Below are positions 44,185 to 50,991 of a DNA stretch of 52,112 bases, in pieces. This stretch comes from Methylococcales symbiont of Iophon sp. n. MRB-2018. Its GTDB lineage: Bacteria > Pseudomonadota > Gammaproteobacteria > Methylococcales > Methylomonadaceae. The DNA is taken from contig QPIL01000113.1 of NCBI GenBank assembly GCA_003666325.1, positions 1 through 52,112 of the forward strand, read 5' to 3'. The position numbers were made by a program, and so were the translations under genes. The notes under the pieces were generated by a model. That model made no database searches. It was not told the origin of the DNA and saw only the letters and a program-made list of their open reading frames with translations. The number at the start of each line of letters is the position of its first letter. Position 1 is the stretch's first letter.

Positions 44185-44505
44185 TAGCCAACCCTTAAAA
44201 TAACAATAACCATCTGATTTATAACAATAAATTAAACAAAAACCAGAGATAAAACAAGCAGTATTTGGTAAAATAACGACTATTTCTTGGTCGTTTTGCT
44301 GATAAACCATACCAACAAAATCAACCCCAAACACAGAGCAACTAAAGCTCTTTCATTCAGCGTTATTTGTTGAATAGGGTATAAGATCCGCGTCACTCCC
44401 TCCGTCATTCCTGCATGTTCTAAGCAGGAATCTAGGCATTTAAAACAAGATTCCCGATAACAGACTTAAGGAATAACGTGTAGTAACAGAGGTTCCAGTT
44501 ACTTT
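44185..44505 (-). repeat. Dispersed core repeat, copy F (full length with mini-ORF)
   Basis: About 320 bp from AGCCAACCCTTAAAAT to CCAGTTACTTTAG, passing directly into the longest heptamer array. The 42-codon frame is intact at 44280-44408 on the minus strand (MTEGVTRILYP ... ISKTTKK). Confidence 0.92.
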
Positions 44506-44523
44506 AGTTCTTAGTTCTTAGTC

Positions 44524-44684
44524 TTTAGTCCTCAGTCCTCAGTCCTCAGTCCTTAGTCCTTAGTCCTTAGTCCTTAGTCTTTAGTCTTTAGTCTTTAGTC
44601 TTTAGTCTTTAGTCTTTAGTCTTTAGTCTTTAGTCTTTCGTCTTTCGTCTTTCGTCTTTCGTCTTTCGTCTTTCGTCCTTAGTC
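44524..44684. repeat. Longest tandem heptamer array
   Basis: Twenty-three units in blocks: one TTTAGTC, three CTCAGTC, four CTTAGTC, eight TTTAGTC (44580-44635), six TTTCGTC (44636-44677) and one CTTAGTC, with degenerate units just before. The TTTAGTC-then-TTTCGTC order repeats that at 1-97. It ends about 80 bp before ribA. Confidence 0.95.
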
Positions 44685-44762
44685 CTAAAACTAACATCAT
44701 AATTCAGTTGCTTGTCTTTTATCTGAGACGTGCAAGCATTAACAATAGTAAAATAGACAATA

Positions 44763-45401
44763 TTGAAGCATTTAATTACCCCAGTGAAACCACAATTAAA
44801 AAATTTAGTACAGACCCGTATCCCCACAAAGAATGGTGATTTCACCCTGCATTACTATAGTAATAATCTGGATGATAAGGAACATATTGCCTTTGTAAAA
44901 GGTGATGTGAGTGGTAAACAAGGTATTCCTGTTCGTATTCATTCTGAATGTTTTACCGGTGATGTGCTGGGTTCACGCAGATGTGATTGCGGTGAGCAAC
45001 TTGAAATGGCATTGCAAGTGATAGAAAAAGCCGGTTGTGGTGTTTTGATTTACTTGCGTCAGGAAGGACGAGGTATCGGTCTATTAAAAAAACTGCAAGC
45101 TTATAATTTACAAGACCAAGGTTTAGATACAGTGGATGCGAATATTCATTTGGGACATCTTGCTGATGAAAGGCAATATGATTTTGCCGCTTTAATGCTG
45201 GAAGATTTAAAAGTTAAATCCATTGCTTTACTAACAAATAACCCTAATAAAATTGACGGGCTTGTGCAATTAGGGGTAAAAGTCGGTCAGCGAATCCCCA
45301 TAGAAACACATATTCACCATGATAATAAGGATTATTTAAAGACTAAAGTAGAAAAAATGCATCACATATTATCTATGCCTGAAAACGATTCCAAACACTA
45401 A
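44763..45401 (+). CDS. ribA: GTP cyclohydrolase II
   Basis: First step of riboflavin synthesis, converting GTP to the diaminopyrimidinone phosphate. The 212 residues carry the zinc site CFTGDVLGSRRCDCGEQL, the catalytic RQEGRGIGL, and LLTNNPNKIDGL near the C-terminus. The start is TTG 44763 or GTG 44784; no strong ribosome site decides. No other rib genes are nearby. The heptamer array lies in its upstream region. Confidence 0.95.
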   Translation: MKHLITPVKPQLKNLVQTRIPTKNGDFTLHYYSNNLDDKEHIAFVKGDVSGKQGIPVRIHSECFTGDVLGSRRCDCGEQLEMALQVIEKAGCGVLIYLRQEGRGIGLLKKLQAYNLQDQGLDTVDANIHLGHLADERQYDFAALMLEDLKVKSIALLTNNPNKIDGLVQLGVKVGQRIPIETHIHHDNKDYLKTKVEKMHHILSMPENDSKH

Positions 45402-45574
45402 GGAGAGAAGATTTAATAAGTTGCAACACCTAGGATGACAAAAAGAGCAACAAGACAGTTGGGTTATTGGCTGCCAGTAGCCTTGCCTACTTTTTTGTAG
45501 GCATCCCGTTAGAGAGGGCTTTAAAGAAAGTGCTATATTAAGCTTACCTGTAATAAGTTAATAGTCATGCTAGT

Positions 45575-46936
45575 TTATTTTAACACCAGAAAAAATGCTT
45601 CTGAACCTCTTTGAATATTAATCAGTAATCCTCTGCGTTTATCAGCTACCTTTTTTAATTGCCCTAAATTTCTTATTCTATAACGATTTGCTGAAACAAT
45701 AATATCGCCAACTCTAAGGCCATGTCGCCATGCTGGTGATTTGGCATCTATTTTTAAAAATATGACACCTTCTATCTGCTCCTTTGCTGTATCACTTAAT
45801 ATTGTGCCTTTTAGAGTACTATGAAATTTATCACCGTTTATTTGAGTTAATTGAGGTTTCCCTATAATTGCAAGTATTGATTTTTGTTCATTACCACGAA
45901 TTAATTTAATATTTGCTTTATCGCCAATTTGTAATAAACCAATAATATTTCTGATTTGATGGCTGCTTTTTATTTTTTTTCCATTCAGTGACACCAAAAT
46001 ATCACCAGGTTCTATCCCTGCTTTTGCTGCTGCTGAATCACCTTCAACTCGGCTCACTACAACGCCATTGGTGTTTTTTAAATCAAAAGCCTTGACTAAT
46101 TCGGGGGTTAGATTCTGAGTGGTTACACCTAACAGCCCTCTTTTGACTTCACCATGCTTTACCAGCGATTCTTTTAAGGTCATCACCATATTGGCAGGAA
46201 TAGCGAAACCAATGCCTACATTGCCACCATTGGGTGCCAGGATTGCGGTATTCATCCCTATAAACTCACCGCGTAAATTAACTAATGCACCACCTGAATT
46301 TCCTGGATTAATTGAAGCGTCTGTCTGAATAAAATCTTCATAGCCTTCTATACCAAGCCCTGTTCGTCCTAGCGCACTAATAATACCTGAGGTAACGGTT
46401 TGTCCTAGACCAAACGGATTGCCGATAGCGACAACAAAATCACCTACTTTTAATTTATTTGAATCAGCAACGGGTAATTCCGTTAGCCCTTCAGCTTTAA
46501 TTTGAATAACAGCAACATCGGCTTCTGGGTCTGTACCTAGCAAAGTTGCATTTAACTGGCGACCGTCATTCAGTGTCACCATAATCTTATCTGCTTTATC
46601 AATGACATGGTTATTAGTCAAAACATAACCTTTCTGACTATCAATAATAACACCAGACCCTAGGCTATTTTTTTGTTGTCTTTTCTGTTGTTGTGGTAAT
46701 TGAAAAAAATGTCGAAAGAAAGGATCTCTTAATAATGGATTTTCTCTAAGCTGTACGTTTTTTGTGGTAGAAATATTGACCACGGCAGGCATACTTTTTT
46801 TTAGCATAGGTGCCAAAGAAGGTAACGCCTGTCCATCGACATATCCTGGAAAAGCAGCAAATGTTGTATTTGTAGCCAAACTACAAAACAAAACCAATAT
46901 TATTACCATTAAATAATCCGTACCTTTATTTTTCAT
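45575..46936 (-). CDS. Periplasmic serine protease/chaperone, DegP/DegQ (HtrA) family
   Basis: Quality-control protease of the envelope. I choose ATG 46936 (453 aa) over 46978 because a GGAAAT ribosome site precedes it and it opens a signal peptide (LMVIILVLFCSLATNTTFA). Domains are a trypsin-like protease with His in TNNHVID, Asp in PEADVAVIQI and Ser in GNSGGA, then two PDZ domains (around VEGDSAAAKAGIEPGDI and DAKSPAWRHGLRVGDII). DegP, DegQ and MucD cannot be separated from sequence alone. Confidence 0.94.
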   Translation of the reverse strand: MKNKGTDYLMVIILVLFCSLATNTTFAAFPGYVDGQALPSLAPMLKKSMPAVVNISTTKNVQLRENPLLRDPFFRHFFQLPQQQKRQQKNSLGSGVIIDSQKGYVLTNNHVIDKADKIMVTLNDGRQLNATLLGTDPEADVAVIQIKAEGLTELPVADSNKLKVGDFVVAIGNPFGLGQTVTSGIISALGRTGLGIEGYEDFIQTDASINPGNSGGALVNLRGEFIGMNTAILAPNGGNVGIGFAIPANMVMTLKESLVKHGEVKRGLLGVTTQNLTPELVKAFDLKNTNGVVVSRVEGDSAAAKAGIEPGDILVSLNGKKIKSSHQIRNIIGLLQIGDKANIKLIRGNEQKSILAIIGKPQLTQINGDKFHSTLKGTILSDTAKEQIEGVIFLKIDAKSPAWRHGLRVGDIIVSANRYRIRNLGQLKKVADKRRGLLINIQRGSEAFFLVLK

Positions 46937-47173
46937 TTTATTTCCAAGTGTTAAATCGAAACCATAGACCGCAGCCATTGAGAAATGTTTAAACTCTCTT
47001 ATTTTCTAAAGTAATTTTCTTTCTCAGATTGGTTTTAATACATAATCTTATATTAAGTTACTTTTTATCAAAAACAGATGATACGGTATAATAGCATTGC
47101 TCTTAAACAATCAGCTTTAAGCTTATTTATAAATGCCAGTAGATATTCATTCAGAAGAAGGGCAGATACCGTC
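46937..47173. other. Upstream region of the HtrA-type gene
   Basis: AT-rich spacer with no ORF. It should contain the degP-type promoter. Near 47160 it carries GGGCAGATACCGTCTTAAAA, a copy of the motif at 3486, abutting the transposase remnant. Confidence 0.4.
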
Positions 47174-47281
47174 TTAAAAACCCACCTCAATTCCAATATT
47201 TTTTAACATTACACGCACCCCTAATCTATAAAGCAAAAAACCTGCTGATTTTTGGGCAATGTCTAACTCTTTGCTGATTTG
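47174..47281 (-). pseudogene. IS1595-like transposase fragment
   Basis: Minus-strand frame between stops encodes QISKELDIAQKSAGFLLYRL then GVRVMLKNIGIEVGF. The ISKELDIAQKSAGFLLYRL part resembles the helix-turn-helix of IS1595-family transposases (the LS.ELGI..KTAWFML.R pattern). Only about 35 codons remain and the catalytic domain is gone. Confidence 0.45.
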
Positions 47282-47310
47282 CTATGCGTTTTCTTGCGTT
47301 TTTTTGTATG

Positions 47311-47501
47311 TAGTCAACCCTTAAAAACACAACAACCATCTGATTTATAACAATAAATTAAAAAAACTATAAACAAAACAAGCAGTATTTGGTAAAATAA
47401 GGGCTATTTCTTGGTCGTTTTGCTGATAAAACATACTAATAAAATCAACCCCAAACACAGAGCAACTAAAGCTCTTTCATTCAGAGTTATTTGTTGAATA
47501 G
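47311..47501 (-). repeat. Dispersed core repeat, copy G (partial)
   Basis: About 190 bp from TAGTCAACCCTTAAAAACAC to GTTATTTGTTGAATAG. The frame NERALVALCLGLILLVCF and ISKTTKK is kept, but the part with the start codon and the heptamers is missing. Confidence 0.88.
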
Positions 47502-47533
47502 AATAAGCTCAATGCCTTTATAGACACAGGGGT

Positions 47534-47824
47534 ATGACAACAGAACCTAAAATAGAAAACCCAGAAGATACAGCAGATTTTGCCATAAATGATGACATAG
47601 AAACACTAAAGAATGATGGTGTTAAAAACAATAATAGTGCAGAAGAGTCCAGAGACTCCTCAGACACAGCACAATCAACCGATGCGATTCAAACTGAAAA
47701 ACAACAGTTAAAATTGACCATTGAAAAGCCAAGTGCAGAAAAAGACGAATTAGAGAAAATACCGTGTTTTATACAAACCAACAGAAAAATTAAAATCCGT
47801 GCTAGATTCTTTGAAAATAGCTGA
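47534..47824 (+). CDS. Hypothetical acidic protein (96 aa)
   Basis: Low-complexity acidic N-terminus (MTTEPKIENPEDTADFAIND) and a basic C-terminal end (RKIKIRARFFENS). No family is recognised. The AGGGG before the ATG is too close for an ideal ribosome site. It follows core copy G and converges on rpmB-rpmG. It may be the truncated start of a longer gene or not translated. Confidence 0.35.
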   Translation: MTTEPKIENPEDTADFAINDDIETLKNDGVKNNNSAEESRDSSDTAQSTDAIQTEKQQLKLTIEKPSAEKDELEKIPCFIQTNRKIKIRARFFENS

Positions 47825-47852
47825 ATATTAACCTTGGCTGTTTGCTCATCTT

Positions 47853-47896
47853 AAAAAAACACTTTTCGCTGGACATTGAATTTATCCGAGCGAAAA
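47853..47896 (-). terminator. Rho-independent terminator of rpmB-rpmG
   Basis: On the minus strand, TTTTCGCT-C-GGA (one bulged C) pairs with TCCAGCGAAAA around an 11-nt loop, followed by GTG and seven T. It begins just after the rpmG stop. Confidence 0.8.
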
Positions 47897-47899
47897 AAA

Positions 47900-48055
47900 C
47901 TATTTAATTTTTACTTCCCTATACATAACATGCTTACGAGCAACTGGATCATATTTTTTCATCTCCATTTTTTCGGGCATTGTTCTTTTGTTTTTAGTGG
48001 TTGTATAAAAGTGACCATTACCTTCACTAGATACCATTTTGATTTTATCACGCAT
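47900..48055 (-). CDS. rpmG: 50S ribosomal protein L33
   Basis: A 51-residue protein, [20 protein letters not shown] onward, containing [20 protein letters not shown], which is diagnostic for L33. The cysteine pairs of the zinc-binding form are absent, so this is the zinc-free (C-minus) type. It starts 9 bp after rpmB, the usual L28-L33 operon. Confidence 0.97.
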   Translation of the reverse strand: MRDKIKMVSSEGNGHFYTTTKNKRTMPEKMEMKKYDPVARKHVMYREVKIK

Positions 48056-48064
48056 GAGAGATCC

Positions 48065-48301
48065 TTATACTTTAATGCCAGACTTACGTATATCTGCAAG
48101 CACTGCATCTATACCTTTTTTATCAATAATTCTCATGCCTTTTGCAGAGACTTTTAGACGAATCCAACAATTTTCACTTTCAACCCAAAATCTATGTTGA
48201 TGAAGATTAGGATTAAAACGTCTTTTTGTTTTATTGTGTGCATGGGATACATTATTACCAGAAACAGGGCGTTTTCCTGTGACTTGACATATTTTTGACA
48301 T
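48065..48301 (-). CDS. rpmB: 50S ribosomal protein L28
   Basis: A 78-residue protein with [20 protein letters not shown] and the conserved [18 protein letters not shown] single Cys near the N-terminus fits the zinc-free gammaproteobacterial L28. It is first in the rpmB-rpmG operon; the divergent gshB gene begins 142 bp away. Confidence 0.97.
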   Translation of the reverse strand: MSKICQVTGKRPVSGNNVSHAHNKTKRRFNPNLHQHRFWVESENCWIRLKVSAKGMRIIDKKGIDAVLADIRKSGIKV

Positions 48302-48443
48302 GATTACCTCTGTCGTACCTAGGCGATGTTCGCCATGATTTAAAGTTAGCCGACCTTTATACCAAAAATTCTTTTCAAGGTAAACAACATTTATAAAATA
48401 AATTTGATAGAATCATTTTAACTTAGAGATACTGAATAAACTA

Positions 48444-49400
48444 ATGACAATAAAATTCGGTATGGTCATGGACTCTATTGACCAGATCAAAATAAACAAA
48501 GAAACCAGTTTTGCCATGTTACTTGAGGCTCAATCCAGAGGTTGGGAAATTCATTATATGGAACTTAATGACTTATACATGCGTAACGGGAAACCCTGTG
48601 CAAGAACACGTCTTTTACAAGTACAAAGAGACCCGAATAATTGGTATGACTTTATTGGCGAACAGGAAATTGCTCTGGAAAACCTAGACACTATCATTAT
48701 GCGGAAAGACCCGCCATTTGATCAGGAATATATTTATGCGACTTATCTTTTAGAACAAGCCGAACAAAAAGGCACTTACCTTGTTAATAAGCCGCAGTCT
48801 CTACGGGACGCTAATGAAAAACTTTTTACAGCCTGGTTCCCACAGTGTTGCACAGATACACTTGTCGCCAGAGAGCCACAACGCTTTAAACAGTTTCTAC
48901 AGCAACATAAGGAAATAATTTTAAAACCACTGGATGGTATGGGAGGCACTTCTATCTTTCATGTACGGGAGAATGACCCTAATCTCAATGTCATATTAGA
49001 AATAATGACGGATTATGGGCGCCGCTATATTATGGCACAACGATATATAGCTGAAATAAAAGAAGGTGATAAGCGTATTTTGCTAATCAATGGAGAGCCT
49101 GTACCGTATGCTTTGGCACGTATTCCTGCAAAAGGCGAAAGCAGAGGTAATCTTGCAGCAGGGGGACGTGCTGAAGGACGGGAGCTATCGGAGAGAGATT
49201 TATGGATTGCTAATCAAATAGGTCCTACCCTTAAAAAGAAAGGTTTAGTTTTTGTGGGTATTGATGTCATTGGTGATTTTTTAACAGAAATCAATGTGAC
49301 CAGCCCCACCTGTGTTCAAGAGCTTGATGCTATTTTTGGTCTTAATATCAGTGCTCAACTGATGGATCATATTGAAAACACACTGGCAAAAAAATCGTAA
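48444..49400 (+). CDS. gshB: Glutathione synthetase
   Basis: ATP-grasp ligase joining glycine to gamma-glutamylcysteine. The 318 residues begin KFGMVMDSIDQIKINKETSF, carry the metal-binding MRKDPPFDQEYIYAT, and the ATP-grasp segments KPLDGMGGTSIF and FLTEINVTSPTC. tonB follows 9 bp downstream, an arrangement also seen in Pseudomonas. Confidence 0.97.
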   Translation: MTIKFGMVMDSIDQIKINKETSFAMLLEAQSRGWEIHYMELNDLYMRNGKPCARTRLLQVQRDPNNWYDFIGEQEIALENLDTIIMRKDPPFDQEYIYATYLLEQAEQKGTYLVNKPQSLRDANEKLFTAWFPQCCTDTLVAREPQRFKQFLQQHKEIILKPLDGMGGTSIFHVRENDPNLNVILEIMTDYGRRYIMAQRYIAEIKEGDKRILLINGEPVPYALARIPAKGESRGNLAAGGRAEGRELSERDLWIANQIGPTLKKKGLVFVGIDVIGDFLTEINVTSPTCVQELDAIFGLNISAQLMDHIENTLAKKS

Positions 49401-49409
49401 AACTTTACT

Positions 49410-50423
49410 ATGACAGACACTGTACAAGCATCCCCATTCGTCCAACCCATTATCTCGGCGAGTGACTCCTTACTTATCTCCCTTTTTGCCGCTACTGTTT
49501 TTCATGTTCTTATTATCCTCGGACTTAATTCTACTGCTCCTTTACTTGAAAAAATTAATAGGCCCATAGAAATCACACTCGCCAGTTTACCCACTAAAAA
49601 AGCCCCAAAAAAAGCCAAATTTATTGCCCAAGATAACCAACAAGGAGCAGGGAAAGCAGTTAAAAAACCAAAACCACCTAAACAAAGAACACCCAGTCAG
49701 GGAACAAAACAGAACAAAAAACCTGCATCTCGCAAATCACAACCCAAAAGCCAACCCAAGATTCAACCCAAGATTCAACCCAAGATTCAACCCAAGATTC
49801 AACCCAAGATTCAACCCAAGATTCAACCCAAGATTCAACCCAAGATTCAACCCAAGATTCAACCCAAGATTCAACCCAAGATTCAACCCAAGAGGGGTAA
49901 AAAAATAATCACCCAAACAAAAGCGGTGGATAAAATAGTGGTAGCAAAGAAGCCAGCACCAACCCCGGTTAAAAAAACAACTAAAATAACCCATCTAGCT
50001 TTAAAAAGACAAATTGCCCAGTTAGGCTCAGAAATACGTTATAGCAAACAAAGCTCTGAAAAATCCAAAATTAAATTTGTTAACTCAGTCAGTACGCATA
50101 AAGCCATGGCAGCTCAATACCAAAAAGACTGGGAACAAAAAATTGAAAAAATAGGCAATCTTAACTTTCCTGAAGCAGCCAAGAAAAAAGGTTATTCCAA
50201 CACCTTAACCATGGACGTTGGAATCAATGCTAATGGAAGCATTACTGGCATTAGCATTATTAAGTCATCGGGAAATAAAGCACTGGATGATGCGGCAAAA
50301 CAAATTGTAATATTGAGTGCACCTTTCCCTGCGCTACCAAAAGAATTACTTCAAGAACTCGACATTCTGCGTATCCGTAGAGTCTGGAATTTTTCTGATG
50401 AATCGAGGCTAAGTGCACAATAA
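49410..50423 (+). CDS. tonB: TonB-family energy transducer with PKIQ repeats
   Basis: Couples the proton-motive force to outer-membrane receptors. The 337 residues comprise an N-terminal anchor (about 20-40, LLISLFAATVFHVLIILGL), a Lys/Pro-rich periplasmic linker and a TonB C-terminal domain (about 250-333) with FPEAAKKKGYSNTLTMDVGI and LRIRRVWNF. The linker contains eleven consecutive PKIQ units in place of the usual Pro-Lys/Pro-Glu repeats. It follows gshB after 9 bp. A heptamer array begins 1 bp after the stop. Confidence 0.93.
   Translation: MTDTVQASPFVQPIISASDSLLISLFAATVFHVLIILGLNSTAPLLEKINRPIEITLASLPTKKAPKKAKFIAQDNQQGAGKAVKKPKPPKQRTPSQGTKQNKKPASRKSQPKSQPKIQPKIQPKIQPKIQPKIQPKIQPKIQPKIQPKIQPKIQPKIQPKRGKKIITQTKAVDKIVVAKKPAPTPVKKTTKITHLALKRQIAQLGSEIRYSKQSSEKSKIKFVNSVSTHKAMAAQYQKDWEQKIEKIGNLNFPEAAKKKGYSNTLTMDVGINANGSITGISIIKSSGNKALDDAAKQIVILSAPFPALPKELLQELDILRIRRVWNFSDESRLSAQ
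49755..49890 (+). repeat. 12-bp tandem repeat within tonB
   Basis: Eleven CCCAAGATTCAA units, nearly identical at DNA level, encoding PKIQ each. Near-perfect identity indicates recent expansion and a locus prone to length change. Twelve is a multiple of three, so copy changes keep the frame. Confidence 0.95.
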
Positions 50424-50424
50424 G

Positions 50425-50473
50425 GACTCAGGACTAAAGACTAAAGACTAAAGACTAAAGACTAAAGACTAAA
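50425..50473. repeat. Tandem heptamer array (inverted orientation)
   Basis: GACTCAG followed by six GACTAAA units, the reverse complement of TTTAGTC, starting 1 bp after the tonB stop. It matches the other arrays and again sits on the heptamer side of a core repeat, copy H. Confidence 0.93.
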
Positions 50474-50671
50474 GACTTCTTGATTTTTGGTAATTTCTTA
50501 TGGGGTGTTAAAGTCTGGGCGGCCATTTGATGTAGATTATGCAAAATAATGGTTAAATTGATGTGTTTTTCTGTGAATGATGGGAGTTTGGGGATAAGAC
50601 CCCAAAGGTTGCGAACTAAGCTAAAAGTTAATTCCAAATAAAAATCAAAAAAGCTTGCCTTTTAAGACAGT
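50474..50671. other. Spacer between heptamer array and core copy H
   Basis: Holds a minus-strand frame (50455-50637) with NLWGLIPKLPSFTEKHINLT and LHNLHQMAAQTLT. It could be a fragment of a mobile-element protein, but I do not recognise it and its N-terminus meets the repeat. A TTTTAAGACAGTATCTGG motif at 50659-50676 resembles the inverse of the motif at 3486. Confidence 0.35.
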
Positions 50672-50748
50672 ATCTGGATTCCTGCTTAGAACATGCAGGA
50701 ATGACGGAGGGAGTGAAGCGGATCTTATACCATGTTCAACAAATAAAT
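50672..50748 (+). repeat. Dispersed core repeat, copy H (fragment)
   Basis: CTGGATTCCTGCTTAGAACA through CATGCAGGAATGACGGAGGG to TTCAACAAATAA, the first third of the core. The mini-ORF start MTEGVKRILYHV is present but the rest is lost. Confidence 0.85.
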
Positions 50749-50809
50749 ACACTATCTAGCACTCATATTATCACCTTATTAGCTAACTAAAAATAGTGGG
50801 TTATCAATG

Positions 50810-50887
50810 AAGTAGCCCTATATTTTAGCAAACACATAAGGCACTAATATAAGCACTATATTTAGTATTTATTGAATTTGGTATAAT
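50810..50887 (+). repeat. Dispersed GAATATGGTATAA repeat, copy 4 (full length)
   Basis: AAGTAGCCCTATATTTTAGC through CACATAAGGCACTAATATAA to TATTGAATTTGGTATAA. It is the best preserved plus-strand copy and matches 7033-7106 over nearly its whole length. Confidence 0.8.
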
Positions 50888-50991
50888 ACCTTAACTTTTA
50901 AGCCCAATTTCCCTTGCATTTTTCTACCATATTGTTACCTTGCTTGGTTATCTTGCTTGCATTAAATTCGTCAGTTATACACGTTAAAAAA

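Noticed and set aside
45480..45510. Hairpin TGCCTAC...GTAGGCA between ribA and the HtrA gene
   Set aside because: The loop is the T run itself and no U tract follows on either side, so it is not a convincing terminator.
49624..49994. ORFs made of NPRF (plus) and NLGL (minus) repeats
   Set aside because: They are alternative-frame readings of the 12-bp tandem repeat in tonB.
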